Source: Entomortierella parvispora (lineage: Eukaryota > Mortierellomycota > Mortierellomycetes > Mortierellales > Mortierellaceae). Taken from it: DNA of 64,000 bases. Below are positions 23,327 to 35,911 of this stretch, piece after piece; the first letter of the stretch is position 1; each line of letters starts with the position of its first letter. The position numbers were made by a program, and so were the translations under genes. Where the stretch lies: NCBI GenBank assembly GCA_963573315.1, contig OY752150.1:1054001-1118000 (forward strand), given 5' to 3'. The notes beneath the pieces were generated by a model, which saw nothing but the letters and a program-made list of their open reading frames with translations, made no database searches and was not told where the DNA came from.

Positions 23327-26300
23327 GGGTAGGGTAGATACGAATTTAGTGTAAGTGATCGTTCTGGAGGGGAGGGCAAGGGCGGGCTGGGGTATATCTA
23401 TGAAATGTTTGTTGTTGGCAGAAACACCGAAGGAGCGATCGAGAGTCAAAGAGGAATCGCAAGCGAGGAAGAAGAAGCGAGAAGTACGACAGAGAGAATG
23501 AGAATGAGAGTGAGAGTGGGATCCACTGGTTGTTGTTGTTCGACGAGTAGAAAGCAAAGAGAATGAGGGTTCAACTAAAAGTCCGGGGGGACGATTGACC
23601 GCCTTTTATACAATTCTCCAATTCTCCGTTGCTCTTACTTATCTCGCGTCCCTTCCTTTTTTGCGACGCTTCAAAGTCCTTCCGGGCGGTACGTGTGTCT
23701 TGGCCTTTTGCAGTCTGCTCTGCTTTGTTGATCTGCGCTCAATTGCCCCCCAGCAATGGCAAGAGGGAGACCTATTCAATGATCCCATTCAGTCAGGTTT
23801 GACGTTTTCTCCCCCTGCTTTCCCTCCGTCCTCCTCTTCCCTTCTCATCAGGCCATGAACACGCTGTCGAACCTCGGCTGTTTTTTTCCGTTTAACCCCC
23901 CCTCCTCACCTTCCATGCCTCGAAGGTCATGTCATTTTTTGTTTCCCAAGGGACAGAGGGACAAACCGCTTCATCCTAAAATTGTTCTTCCGCTCTTCTC
24001 AGGAACATCTCTTTTCTCCCTCATAGCTGCTCCCCGTAAACGTCCAAGCACACCGTTGAAAGACCTTCTTTTTGGTCTGCAACTCAGTCCCTGTTGTCAA
24101 CTCTTCACTTGCTCAACCCTTTCTACCCCCTCCCCCTTCTTTCTTTAGATCAAGAGCGAGAGCAATGCACAGCACACAGTGCACGGTGGGTACAGATGAG
24201 TGCGGGTCGAAATCGTTGGTAGCGGTGTGAATTGTTTATTGGAGCTTTCTTGGCTTCCTTGGCTCTTTGCTTGGCGGGGTCGAGCATTCTCTTGGCGTGG
24301 CGCTGGTGAAGGCGTAAAAAAGATAGTGGAGAAATGGGATGTCCAAAATCGCACTTTGACAACTGGAGGATCGACACCAGATTTCCTCCCTGTCTCTCGC
24401 TGTGTGAGAGGCCTAAAAACAAAAAACAATAACTGGTCTCTCACGAGATTGGTTGTGGAACGTGGGATAAGTGAGCAACCGGAAAGAAAAAAACCCTGGA
24501 AATATCAAACTTGCTCCTCTAGTCCCGAAAGAGCAAGGTGGAGGGAACGGAAGGGGGGGAAAATTGTCTTGGCAGTGCCAAGAAAATCACTCGGGCGGTG
24601 TCTGTTGCCAAGCAACTTCTTTTCAATGCCAAGAAAATCACTCAAGAGCGAGTGAGCAACAGTCACGGCCACAACATAGCGCGCGCTTTGTCCAATTGTC
24701 CTTCCCGCGGGAGACCCGCAGAGCAAGAGAGGGGAGATGGGGGTCGCTGTGCTATCAGGTTTGGTGATATGTCAGATGGAAAAGCTTCCGGAGAGATGGA
24801 ACGAAAGGCCGAAAAAGAAAAAAGAAAATCGAATGAGACCCAAATGTGGCGTAAATAAACTGGCGAAACTGGTATTTCGTGTCTTTGATCATTGAGCCGC
24901 TCACCAACGAGTTTCGAGTGGCGGTGATTTTCAAGAAGAGGAAGGTAGGGGAACGACCTTGGACCCTTGGAGAACGTAATAAAAGCGCGCTTTCGGGATG
25001 ACTTTATTCCTCAAAGTCGTTTCACTCGTGGAACTTTTCAACAGAAACCTGCTGCTGAAAGAAAAAAAAAAGTAAAAAGCACGAGCAGAGCTCATCCGCC
25101 TGGATGTCTTTTTGCAGTATCAAGAATTTCCCAGCTGTCCGTGTGGGGAGAAAGTTGTGCCGTTTGCAAGCGCAGCTCCGATGACCTTTATTGACTTTTG
25201 ACGATGAACAAGAAAAAAAAAAGTCGGCCTGTAGAGACACCATAGCTGAGATGCGAACAACGCGACACCTTTCCGTCTTTGAGGAAGGGCCTGTTTTTTT
25301 TGCGCGGACAATGCTGCAGTGTTCTTTTTAGGGGAGGGGCAGGAAAGATGTTATCCCGCTCCTCAAGACAGTAAGTGCAAGCGGGATTGAAATACAACGT
25401 GTTCAAAAAACATGCAACTGCTCCTATCCCGTTGTCCAGAGAAAGCGACTGTGGGGAGAAACATTAAGCTGATGAATAGCCATAGGCGGTGATGCGACCT
25501 CTTGGCGACAGCTTCTGCGGTAATGGGTTACCGGGGTAAAGGAAGAAAGGAAGAAATAATACAGCCTTCAGGATGATTTTTATTTTCCCTTGAGGTAATC
25601 GGGGTTGCTCAGTCAGTTTTGGGAAGAGATTCCTCAGCCCAGCTTTGCGCAATGTCTGTGCGAAAGATCAATCTCTGCCGCGTCTCTTGGAGAGTACTTC
25701 ATGTCAATCACCTCGACTTGTAGCTTTCACAAGGTTCAAGGTTATTTCTATGCCGTCGCACGTCTTGCTAACACGCTCCTGCTTCCTCATTTCTCCATGA
25801 TGATTACCCGACCGTTCAAGGTACAGCCCTCCTGATTGGGTCTGTGGGTTGATTGTCGCCTAGCAGTGTGTTGGGTAAAAAGAAAGCATGTATAGACGCT
25901 AATTGGATTACCAGGCCAGACCCTGCGTGTGTTCTTCGAGTACTTGTATCAACCGTGCCTGTGACCATTGTCAGAGTGCCTGAAATGCGTTAGCAACAAC
26001 GTCGACAGAACGAGGCCTTTTCTTGCCTGTAGGATACGATGCATTGTGTTTCCAACCTCAAGAGTCGACTCTCATCATGAAACCAAGGACTCATTCGCCT
26101 GGCCTGCGCCAGTTCTCATGTCGGTGACTGACTTCATCGTCTCTCTAATATTCATCAGCTTTGCAAACTTGTACATCCTCAGCCATGTCGTATTTGCTCA
26201 GGACATCCGAGTTCTCATTGAGTTGTTTCTTCAAGTGAGTGGTCTTGACCGCGTAGAGGACAGCAGAGGAGCCAAACCAAGCCAAGCCAGGCAAACGAGC

Positions 26301-26703
26301 ACTTCGCTAGCAACATCGATCCAGGGCCACGGGCTCCCATGTGTGCACTTGTCCGTTTTTGGTGGGACAGACTGTCTGTACGTGAAGCTGATTTCCCCCC
26401 CTTTTCAATCGCAATCCTTTTCATTCCTCTGTGGAACGGAGGGTTCGCATAGACGATCGCTCCACAGAGTGCACAGGACAATGAGTGGAATGTGAGTTCC
26501 TCTCCTTTTCGCTTCGCGTTCTCGTTCCCTCCGGGTGTCGAGTTTCCCGTCCTCTCTCTTTCTCTCTTTTTTCTGCCTCTTCCTCTATCTCTCATTCTAG
26601 CTCCTCCTCCACCAGTGGACCTTCCACTGCCTGAAGATCTTCTTCTCTCCCTCACAGTCACGACAAAAAAAACAAGATCCGACCCGGCTGTTGTGCCAGA
26701 GAT
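23327..26703. other. Gene-poor region, 3.4 kb
   Basis: No convincing gene was found on either strand. Near the left end a TATA-like TTTTATAC (about 23604) may belong to the zinc-finger promoter. A 17-bp direct repeat TGCCAAGAAAATCACTC occurs at 24576-24592 and 24627-24643, with a small hairpin GTTGC/GCAAC between them (24604-24616). Open frames such as 25968-26495 lack domain-like composition. The last ~200 bp are a CT-rich leader for PMT2. A short non-coding RNA or a diverged gene cannot be excluded. Confidence 0.5.
24576..24643 (+). repeat. 17-bp direct repeat pair
   Basis: TGCCAAGAAAATCACTC is present twice, 51 bp apart, in the gene-poor region; the intervening sequence contains a GTTGC-CAA-GCAAC hairpin. 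The function is unknown. Confidence 0.7.
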
Positions 26704-29700
26704 ATGGTCCGACACCAAGAAAACGCGCGGCAGGAGAACGGCGACTTTCACCAGTATCCTCAGTATGACGAACAACAAGAATACGATAACGAGAAACTTC
26801 ATCTCATCGACAATGACGACCTTGACAACGAGCCTTACTGCCCTGTCAAGCAACACTTGCTCTCAGCTGCGACGACTACCAAACTCCAGCCACACGTTGC
26901 TTCAGTAGAGCCCAGTACTGAGGTGATCAACATCCAAATCGACACAGGCAGGGTATGAATGAAGTGACCTTGTGCAATCCAAAGCGTCTTCTCGCTACCC
27001 CTGCATTTCCCAGCTGTGAAGAATACTGATCAGCGTTTGCTGCTCTATTGATCCCAATGGGCCCGTCAGATCTCGAACGTTGTTGAGCGTGTTGCTTCTA
27101 TTGTCTTGACCATTGTCCTCACGGGCCTGTCTGCTTGGACTCGGTATCGGGATATCCAAAGCACAATCCATGTTACCTGGGACGAGGTAATCAATTGATC
27201 TCAAGAGATGAAGTATCTAAAACACGGAATGCTCGACTAACTTACAACGGGGGTGGGGCGAATCGATTCTTTTAACAACCGTTATACTTAGGCTCACTTT
27301 GGAAAGGTTGGTTTATGAGAGCTCCATTGCAGTGCTGTATGAGAACATCCAGATTACGACAATGTATCCTGATATCCTTTTCCTCCACTTTGATATGACA
27401 GTTTGGCTCTTACTACCTTCGAGGGGAGCACTATTTCGACGTCCATCCTCCACTTGCCAAGATGCTGGTGGCTTATTCCGGGTATCTGGGCGGCTACAAT
27501 GGATCCTTTAACTTCCCTTCAGGAGAGTTGTATCCCGACATCAATTATCCATTTATGCGACTTTTCAACGCGACTTTTGGAGTCGTCATGATCCCTCTGG
27601 CCTTTTGGACCGCTCGAGAGTTGGGTTTATCCAGGGCAGGAGCAACATTGGCTGCGACGATGGTGTTGCTGGACAATGCTTATTTGGCCATCAGTCGATA
27701 CATTCTGCTGGACTCGATGCTACTCTCTTCAACTATCTTTGTAGTCATGGCCATGGTCAAGTTTAGGAACTTGCGAAACGAGTAAGTGAAGGTTGTATGG
27801 ACTGGAAGGTATGGATCGACAGGGTGAAATGGACAACTAACACATGGATCGGGCATTGTGTTCCGCAGACCATTCTCGGCAAAGTGGTGGCTATGGCTGG
27901 CCATGACCGGCCTAGGTATCGGTTTCGTGACCAGCGTGAAATGGGTCGGATTGTTCGTCACGGCCCTCGTCGGACTGGTAAGTCAGAGACCGACGTTAAA
28001 AAAAATCGCGTGGGTGGAGGCGCTCCAAGTATTCATACGCAGTCTCGTTTGTAGCACACAATCGAAGACCTCTGGGATCTCTTTGGTGATCTCACTTTGT
28101 CCAAGGTGAGTAAATGGAAGAGTAACGTTTAGGTCTCTTCTGTTTTTCTCTTTCTCTCCCCTGCCATATCCTCTGTCTTGGGTTTATTACTAAAATAAGT
28201 GCCATCGCGTATAGACAAAGTATATCCGACATTGGATCGCTCGCGTTATCTTATTGATTGCTCTTCCTGCAGCCATCTACGTGAGCTGCTTCGTGCTGCA
28301 CTTTAAGATCTTGGTCAACAGTGGCCCAGGCGACGCGCAGATGAGCTCTCTTTTCCAAGCTAACCTGAACGGAAGCACCCTGAAGACCAGTCCTCTAGGT
28401 AACTCATTCACCATCGTATTGTTTTGTCTATTCGTTTGCAAGTGTAGAGAGAGGTACTCATTTTAGAGTCATTTTTAAAACAGAGGTCGCATTCGGATCC
28501 AAATTGACAATCAAGAACTCTGCCCATGGTGGTGGTATCTTGCATTCACATAAGCAGACTTACCCTGCAGGATCTCGTCAACAACAGGTGACCCTGTATC
28601 ATCACAAGGATGAAAATAACCACTTTGTGATTCGGAAACCTCATGGCTACAAGAAAAAAGAGGGACAAGAGGGGGAAGATGAACCGATCGAAATTGTGAA
28701 AGATGGCGCGATCATCCGACTGTTGCATCCATCTACTGGAAGAAACCTTCACAGCCACAAGATACGGGCACCTGTAACAAAAGATCAGTGGGAAGTAAGT
28801 GGCTACGGGAACCCGGACGAAGGGGACGAAAACGATGAATGGGTCCTGGAGATCCAGAGTCAAGGCCCTCCCTATCGCATGGATGGAACTCTGCGATCAT
28901 TAACGACACGGTTCCTGCTTCGCCATCGGGTCTTGGGTTGTCTCTTGACAGCAGATTCCAAAAAGACGTTGCCGGCCTGGGGGTTCTCCCAGGTGGAGGT
29001 GTACTGTGACCAAAGGAACCATTCATCAAACCCTCGCTCCATCTGGAATGTTGAACAGCACTGGAATGACAAACGTAACGTTGTATATCTCTCCTCCCCA
29101 ACAACAGCAACAGTAGCAACAACTGCAATGTGTTTATATCATCACACGCAATTGATTGACATTTGCCTTGATTTTTTTTAGTCCCACCTGGAGACGCAAC
29201 TCAGTACAAATCCAACTTCTGGCAAGACTTTTGGCATTTGAATGTAGCCATGATGACGGCCAATAATGCACTGGTCCCAGATCCCGATAAAGAAGATCAT
29301 TTGGCTTCCCTGCCGAGCCAATGGCCATTCTTGGCTGTGGGCATGCGGATGTGCGGCTGGAACGATAATCAGACTAAAGTCTGGATGATCGGTAATCCAG
29401 CCGTCTGGTGGTCTGGCTCCTTGTCCCTGGGCATCTTTCTCGTCACTCTGTCGTACTATTCTATTGTCTCCAGTCGGTCAAAAGGCTCGTCAAGGGCCTT
29501 GAAAAAGGCATCCAAGGACCGCCAGACTCAAGAGGAACAAAAACAAGGTCAAGGCCACTCAGCCCATTCCTCCGTGTCCGTCGCCCCCACCTCTCCCCCA
29601 CCACCGCCTTCTATGACCGAGAGCGAATGGGCCGATTTCCAGTTCACGGGCAAGGTCTTGGTTGGAGGATGGTTTCTTCATTTCTTTCCTTTTTGTGTGA

Positions 29701-29981
29701 TGGGACGTGTGACCTATTTGCACCATTATTTCCCAGCCCTTTATTTCACAATCCTCTTGTGTTCCTTCATGTTGGATCACTTCTTGAAGAGATCGGCTGC
29801 AAGATGGTTCACGCGATGGGCAGCATGGTCTGTGGCATTCCTGGTCGTTATCTCGAACTTTCTTTGGTTCGCACCAGCAACCTATGGTGTCAAGGGTCCG
29901 ATAAACGAGGTGATGGCTAACCGTCAATGGCGTTCCGCTTGGAATATCATTGACGACCACGCAGATCCTCTCTGGATCTAA
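26704..29981 (+). CDS. PMT2: Dolichyl-phosphate-mannose protein O-mannosyltransferase, Pmt2 subfamily
   Basis: Multi-pass ER enzyme that transfers mannose from dolichyl phosphate to Ser/Thr of secretory proteins; Pmt2 works as a heterodimer with Pmt1-type partners. Nine exons: 26704-26952, 27070-27186, 27292-27306, 27402-27781, 27869-27977, 28055-28105, 28215-28398, 28484-29074, 29182-29981; 831 residues. The cytosolic N-terminus is acidic. The GT39 domain has WDEAHFGKFGSYY and [11 protein letters not shown], with the essential Asp-Glu pair. Exon 3 is a 15-nt micro-exon encoding AHFGK. Exon 8 encodes a luminal MIR region with LLHSH-like motifs ([28 protein letters not shown]). C-terminal helices include [17 protein letters not shown]2 assignment rests on SKLTIKNS...GGILHSH and [11 protein letters not shown] Ser/Pro/Gln-rich loop (about 690-725) is inserted between the final membrane segments. 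Confidence 0.95.
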
Positions 29982-30254
29982 AAAAGCAATTGAGGGAGGA
30001 TATAGGAGAAATGAAGAAAGAGAAGGGGAGAAAGGGAAGTACAGAAATCTAGTATACCCAAATACATTCAACCAGTTACAACACGTCAAAATACCTGAGT
30101 CATTGAAGTTTGCTTGTTTCGTTTTTATTATTGCTCGGCAAACGAGAGAAAGGGAATATGATGTCGAGGTGAAGAGGGGAGCGTGCGGATGAAATGATAA
30201 ACAATTGTTTTTCTTTCTTTCTACGTTTCTACTATATAGGTTCGTTTCTTTCCT
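29982..30254. other. Shared 3' region of convergent PMT2 and acyl-CoA synthetase genes
   Basis: A 273-bp gap between convergent stop codons, A/T-rich, presumably carrying both 3' untranslated regions. No gene was seen. Confidence 0.5.
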
Positions 30255-33200
30255 TTACAACTTGGCAACAGGGGTAGTGGCGTGGATATCCTCGTACATG
30301 GCTGAGATCTGGGCCCGGAAGTATTCTGCGACCTGAGGACGACGGACCTTGAAGGTGGGCGTCATCATACCGTTATCGACCGAGAAGGCATCAGTGGTGA
30401 GGTAAATGCGCTTGACGAACTCAAAGCCACGGAGGGCACCGGCCTTACCGGCCCTCTCGAGCTCCTTCACGAATGCGGCCTTGACCTTGGGGTCCTGGCA
30501 CAATTTGGCAATACCCTCTGCATCACCCATGGCCACGTTAGCACCGGTCAAACCGTTGGCGAAGGGCAAGAAGGTCTCGGGTTCTGGCACGGTTACAGAG
30601 ACCAGCGTGCTCTCCAAGGAGTCACCGTGCACGTAGATCTGCTGAATGAGGTTGCAACGCGCTGTCAAAACGTTTTCAATCTTCTCGGGAGCAATGTATT
30701 CACCCTGGGCCAACTGTTATTTCCAGGAAGGAGAAAAGAGAATGGTTGTTAGAGAAGTGCACCAGAATAGCAGGTGATAAACAAAGTCATAGAAAGCACT
30801 GCATTTACCTTGAAGATGTTCTTCTTGCGATCAATAATGGTGAAGCATCCACGGTTATCAACGAATCCAATATCACCGGTAGCGAGCCATCCTTCGGGGT
30901 CGATCGTCTCCTTGGTGTTCTTCTCATCCTTGAAGTATCCCTTGAAGACAGTGTCACCGCGAATCCAGATCTCACCACGGGGGTAAGGCTGGTCCGTAGC
31001 TCTGTACTGCATCTCGGGGACATCCACAAGCTTCAACTCGCAACCAGCACGAGGGCATCCAATGTGTCCGGGAATATACTCACTATGGTGCGAAGGAGAC
31101 AAAATAAAGCTCTTGTTAGCAGCTGTCATTATCATTTCTTGAACGAATCAAATAACAGAGAAAAAAAGCAATCCCAATGAAAACATACTCGGCCATGGTG
31201 ATGGTGGCGGTTGCCATGCCCTCAGTGGAGCCGTATCCCTCCAAGACAACACATCCGAAAGCGATACGCAAGAAGCTGAGGACCTCCTTGGCAATGGGGG
31301 CAGAACCAGTCAAGATGACCTGGACGCGTCCACCAAGAGCCATCTTGACCTTGTTAAACAACAGACGATCCCAGAGAGCATGGTTCACACCCTTGCCAGC
31401 GGCCAAGTTGGCCATCTTGGCAGCGACACCACGACGAGCCAAGGCACCGACCAAACCGGGAGCCTCAATGGTGGAGGCGACCAACTTGGCATAGATGCGG
31501 TTCAAGAGACGGGGTACAGCGGGGAAGAAGGTGGGGCGGAGCTCAGCAACATCCTCGAGGAGAAGGAGAATGTCTCCACGGAAGTAACCAATCTTTCCAC
31601 CTCCGTACATGGAACAAGTGTCGATAACACGACCCATGATGTGGGCCAAGGGCAAGAAACTATTAAAAGTAAAAAAAAACCCCCCTTTGGACGTTAGCAT
31701 TCTAAGACACCAGCAGGGTTGTTCTTGTTTGGCACAAGCATCAGATTGGACCGTACCTGATCAAAACATCGTCCTGACCCAAGTTCATGCCCTCACGGTT
31801 AGTGCCGACGGTAGCGACAAAGTTCTTCTGGGTCAACATGGCTCCCTTCTATACTCGTCAAAGACAGTGGCCTGTTAGTCATGAGTCTTGACCTCGATCA
31901 TTGCGAGAACAATATATATATAAAAAAAAGAGCTTACAGGCTGACCAGTGGTACCGGAAGTGTAGCAGAGAGAGGCAACCTCGTCCTCATGAGGAGGCAA
32001 GTGCTTGCGAGGGAACTCTGCACCGAGGGACTCGATCTCGTCAAAGTCATAGACCTTGATGCCCTTCTGGGCACCCCAGGCACGCAAGACCTGGGCGGCC
32101 GAGGTGGCGCCGGGAACGGGGACGGTATCATGGAGAGAGTCCATGCTGACGATGGCCCTGAGTTTGGGCAACTTGTCGGCATTCTCGAGCAGGGAGGCGA
32201 TGTGGTTGGCTGTTTGGATGCATTGTCCATGAGGTCAAGGGCAAACAACAGCAGAGACAATAAACAGAGAACAAAAAGTTAGATGCATGGACGCACTAGT
32301 GGAGGAAAAAATAGATAATTTCACGTGGGAGAAAAATCTCCACGAACGAACACAAGTCAAAAGTGATCGAATCAGATCCAAGACCCTTCTTGTTCCATAC
32401 CACTGGACACGACGATCTGGACATCGGCATGGTTGATAATGTACTCGACAGCATCCGGTCCAAGGGTATCATACAAGGCCACAGACACCAAGTTGTAACT
32501 ACCATTGTGAAAAAGAGCTGCTGTTAGTCAAGAGGAGCGAGATTCGTATGTTCCTTGGACACATGTCGCAAATGCAGGTTTGATGAACGGAGGGTTGACG
32601 TTACGTGTTACAACTCATCTCAGTGATGAACCACTCGGGACGACCATGGGACCAAATGCCAAGGGACCATCTATTGAGCTGCTCGTTTCCGAGAATGACC
32701 TCGTTCAAGTGCATGATACCGCTTCCGAAAGCATTGACGCGCTGGTTGATCTGGCGGTAAGTCTCCCAAGTGTATCCTCCATAAGTCTGAGCGACAGTGT
32801 TGAAAGGGCGGTGTCCCAAAAAGTCGTTGTCGCCGTACTTGGAGACGGCTGTAAGGAGATATCCATGGATTACAAAATATGAATGGTTAGCATGCAGGCA
32901 CCATTACGAAAATCTTCCGAGGCCCCTGATCGGTCTCTCGGATTTAGTTCGGTCCATAAGACCCCGCGATCTTGTTCTTACAGTTCTGCCAGATGTCGTA
33001 AAGAGTCTTGAGCTGGGGAGCCTCACGAATGCAGTTGACCAACGCATCAGCATAGGCGGCATGGCGGTAATGGCCTGTGGAAAGTCAAGGGAGGGCGAAA
33101 ACGAAGAAAACGGGTTAGAACGAAAAGAAGGACGGTCAAACAGAATTGAAACCAAGACTCGATCTGTCAGGCGGAGCAGGAGAGCGTCCACGGATCACAA

Positions 33201-33395
33201 TTGTGGGGCATGGAATCGACGGATCGAAGAGTCTTTTGGAGCCAGCCTCCAGGGGTACAGATGTAAGCCCAAGGGGAAGTGGAGAGGAAGAAAGAAAGAA
33301 AGAAGGGAAGGACATCTACCAGTGGCGCCGGTGGTGCGTGTGCCGGGGACTTCGACACTCTGCTTGTCGAGGTTGAACTTGTTAAAGGTGGGCAT
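30255..33395 (-). CDS. Long-chain fatty acyl-CoA synthetase (Faa/ACSL family)
   Basis: Activates long-chain fatty acids to acyl-CoA using ATP. Nine minus-strand exons: 33395-33320, 33074-32982, 32848-32605, 32498-32401, 32209-31938, 31848-31757, 31659-31189, 31082-30809, 30713-30255; 692 residues, all junctions in frame. The AMP-binding signature YTSGTTGQPKGAML spans exons 5 and 6 (about residue 252 onward). Further motifs are VALYDTLGP, GYGSTEG, the ATP/AMP-binding Asp region LATGDIGF and the fatty acyl signature DRKKNIFKLAQGEYIAPEKI. Length and motif order match yeast Faa1/Faa4 and animal ACSL enzymes; which isoform is unclear. No peroxisomal targeting signal is seen at the end (PVAKL ends in AKL, which resembles but is not a standard SKL-type PTS1, so peroxisomal targeting is possible). 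Codon use is strongly biased towards C-ending codons, consistent with high expression. Confidence 0.95.
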
Positions 33396-34263
33396 GGTCA
33401 AGTGGGTTGTACGAGGGCGGAGTGGGGGAAGAGTGGAGAAAGAGGAAAGGGAGATGGAGAAGGGATGGAGAAGAGAGGAATGGAGAAGAGAGGAATGGAG
33501 AAGAGAGGAATGGAGAAGAAAGAAGAGAATGGAGAGAGAGGAAGAGGAAGGGCAGCAGGGGAACAAGTTGAATAGAGAGAGAAAAGAAGGGGAGAAGATC
33601 GAAAGAGAGTTTGGACGAGAAGCGAGAGGCGGGCCCGGAGAGATCATCGACAGGGCGTGCGGGCAGCCGTCCGTTGGCTGCGTGCCGGGCCCCTTCCTTT
33701 CCTCGCTGTCCTCGTTGTCCTCGCTTGCCTCGCTTGCCTCCACTCTGACGACGAAGGAGCCCTTTGCTCGCTCTCGTCGGAGAGGGGTGCGGCAAGGCGA
33801 GGACGTGGAGAGAGAGAGAGGAGGAGTCTATCAATCAGCCTCTGTGCAACCCTGTCTGCTGTCTGGAGAAGATGCATGCGCCCGCTGCTGCTGGAGAAGG
33901 AGGGGAAAGAGATGCCCAGTGCCCACAGACACAGGCCAGACACACAGGCGGGGTCTCCCTCCCTTTCCCCCGGAGCGCAGTGCCATTGGCACGGTCGGTG
34001 CTTGTGTGCTCGCGCGGATAAATGATTTCTGTGTGGTGGGGCGAACGAGGAGCCTTGCCGGGCTTGTGGGATGGATCCGTTATTTCCGCGCAGAGTTCCT
34101 CTTCTCTTTCTCTCTGTCTGAGTTATTTCCTCTCCTTGTTCTTTCCTGTGGCTTGGCTGTTGACTTGTCTCTCCTCCAGCCAGGCACCACTCACTACCTT
34201 GCTTCGCAATTGCATGCATGCAACCCTGCTTTCTCTTCTCTTCAGGAATACCCACTCGTAACA
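33396..34263. promoter_or_regulatory. Divergent promoter between the acyl-CoA synthetase and FMC1
   Basis: 868 bp between divergent start codons. On the acyl-CoA synthetase side lies a GA-rich tract with three to four copies of a 15-bp unit GAGGAATGGAGAAGA (about 33460-33523). On the FMC1 side lies a CT-rich leader. The long open frame through this region is a repeat artefact. Confidence 0.5.
33460..33523 (+). repeat. 15-bp tandem repeat in the acyl-CoA synthetase leader
   Basis: About four tandem copies of GAGGAATGGAGAAGA, lying 65-130 bp upstream of the acyl-CoA synthetase start. They are CT-rich in the transcribed sense, so probably part of its 5' leader or core promoter. Confidence 0.8.
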
Positions 34264-34954
34264 ATGGCCTCTGCTGCTGCTTCTTCACGGTCTCAGGGAC
34301 TCTCCCACTTCAGACGCATCCTCAGAGAGGTCCATCTTCAGTACGCTCACCCGAAGGACCTGAACCCCGGAAAGGGACATCTCGGCATCAATGTCCATTC
34401 CAACAAGGTCTGGACCGAGGCCCTCAAGGATGCATTCCGCAAGAATGCCAACCAAACCGACCCCGTGGAACTCAACAAGCTTTACACCGACGGCGAGGAT
34501 CTCGCTATTTATCTCGAGAGTCAGCGTCAGCACAAGGTAAATAACAAGAATAGTATCGGGACGATCACGATTTTCTGTGGAGACGTTATCCTTTTTTCTG
34601 ACCACACTGCCTTTCATGTTGTTTTGGGGGGTTTTTTTAAAAAAACAGGAATTGGTCGAGAGATACAACCCTAGCTTCTGGGACGAGGAAAAGGGATTGC
34701 AGGTTGAAAAGACGGCCAAGATGGTTGGATTCGAGATGCCTTCAGAGTTTGACCTGTCACAAAAGGATGAGGAATTGAAGGTCGCCCCCCGCTTCACAAA
34801 GGTTGACCCCAACGCACCAGCAACGCCAGAAAAATACGAGGAATTGAAGGCCCCAGAAGAGCCCAAGAAGCGAACCTATATCATTCCCAAGGCCTTTGGA
34901 TTCGCAGATCAAGCCAAAGACGATTTCGGTCGCCCTGGAGATCGCAAGATGTAG
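34264..34954 (+). CDS. FMC1: Fmc1-like mitochondrial ATP synthase assembly factor
   Basis: Two exons (34264-34536, 34649-34954), 192 residues. The N-terminus GLSHFRRILREV fits the LYR-like helix that opens the Fmc1 family. The mid-part LYTDGEDLAIYLESQRQHKE followed by LVERYN...VEKTAKMVGFEMP matches the Fmc1 core seen in human FMC1 (LHFQAATYLCLLRSIRKH ... VGLKLP). In yeast Fmc1 assists Atp12 in assembling the F1 ATPase in the mitochondrial matrix. The C-terminal ~60 residues after EMP are an extension rich in Lys, Glu and Pro, absent from the short animal protein. It is divergent from the acyl-CoA synthetase gene. Assignment is by motif recognition; a database comparison would settle it. Confidence 0.82.
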
Positions 34955-35170
34955 AAGAAAAAAGAAAAAAAAGACAAGTCGGCGTTGCCTATAGAAGGAG
35001 ATTGATCTCCACACGCTTGTATGTAATATATCAAATCATGTGTTATTGTTGTACAATTGAGTGGGCAGAAGGAAAACCCCCCACAGCGGTTTGTGTTGGA
35101 TCCAGCAGCTCTTGAGTTTTCCATCTCGGCTTTACGACTTTCTAGTAAACATATCTCTTTTGCAGTTCTA
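34955..35170. other. Shared 3' region of FMC1 and the CHY zinc-finger gene
   Basis: A 216-bp gap between convergent stop codons. No gene was seen. Confidence 0.45.
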
Positions 35171-35911
35171 TTAACCCATCCTGTGAGAGATATCGGCAGT
35201 CTCGTCAAAGACTGACTTCAAGTTGTCCTCCTTGAGACGAAGATCCTTCTCGAATCTAGATACAGGGATGAACATTGTCAGTTTTCTGCGATTCATGATC
35301 TGCAGACGTATCCTATACATGGAGGCAAGTCAAAAGAGATAAACCCTGTCCATGTTTTTTACCTGTTGCCCATTCTCTCATCCTGTCCTTCGACAGCAAT
35401 ACCCATCTGTGGGGTTTTTGCCTCGACAATGTACTTGTTGTCGCAGTGTGGGCAGTACTCGTCCTCCTCTTCAAAATGTCTATTAGGGTGATCAAGGAAT
35501 TAGTGTGTTTGTTCTCAAGACCGTGTTTTTTTGAATATTTTCAGAGCAATGAAGACCGAGATTTGCAGCCCCTTACTCCATGTCCTTGCGGAAGACCTTT
35601 TTGCATTTTTTGCATCCAAAGACCATCTCGGTGGTCTTGCGAAGAGGGTGATCTGTTGCGTCACCGTGACATTCTGCACAGTCGAACCACTGCTTGCAGC
35701 ATGGGGCACGGATGGAGGCCTAGAACAAACAGAATGTGAGATGAAAGGAACAAAAAGGTACAGGATACGTTGAGCATGCGGACGGGGTGGAGGTTCAAAG
35801 AAAGACAGCGAGCGAGGATGCCGAGTAAAGAGGGAGAGAAGAAAAGAAAGGAAGAGAGACGAGGCTGGTGGAGCAGGGCAGTACCTGGACGTTGAGGATG
35901 TGTTTGCACAT
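35171..35911 (-). CDS. CHY-type zinc-finger protein, Hot13-like
   Basis: Four minus-strand exons: 35911-35885, 35719-35577, 35479-35363, 35255-35171; 123 residues, in frame. The product starts MCKHILNVQASIRAPCCKQW and carries paired Cys/His ligands (FDCAECHGD, FGCKKCKKVF, EYCPHCDN) in the order of a CHY zinc finger. Small fungal proteins with this exact start and spacing are the Hot13 group. In yeast Hot13 lies in the mitochondrial intermembrane space and helps the Mia40/Erv1 disulfide relay by keeping Mia40 metal-free. No targeting signal is seen, as expected for an intermembrane-space protein. Its start is only 254 bp from the divergent SFT2 start. Confidence 0.83.

Noticed and set aside
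23326-23557. Upstream ATG extension of the zinc-finger protein
   Set aside because: The extra 77 residues are Ser/His/Thr-biased and come from a CT-rich leader; the 23326 ATG has a better context. It is kept as an alternative in the feature text.
32797-34674. 625-codon plus-strand frame
   Set aside because: It runs antisense through two acyl-CoA synthetase exons, the repeat-rich promoter and FMC1; only the FMC1 part is real and in that frame by chance.
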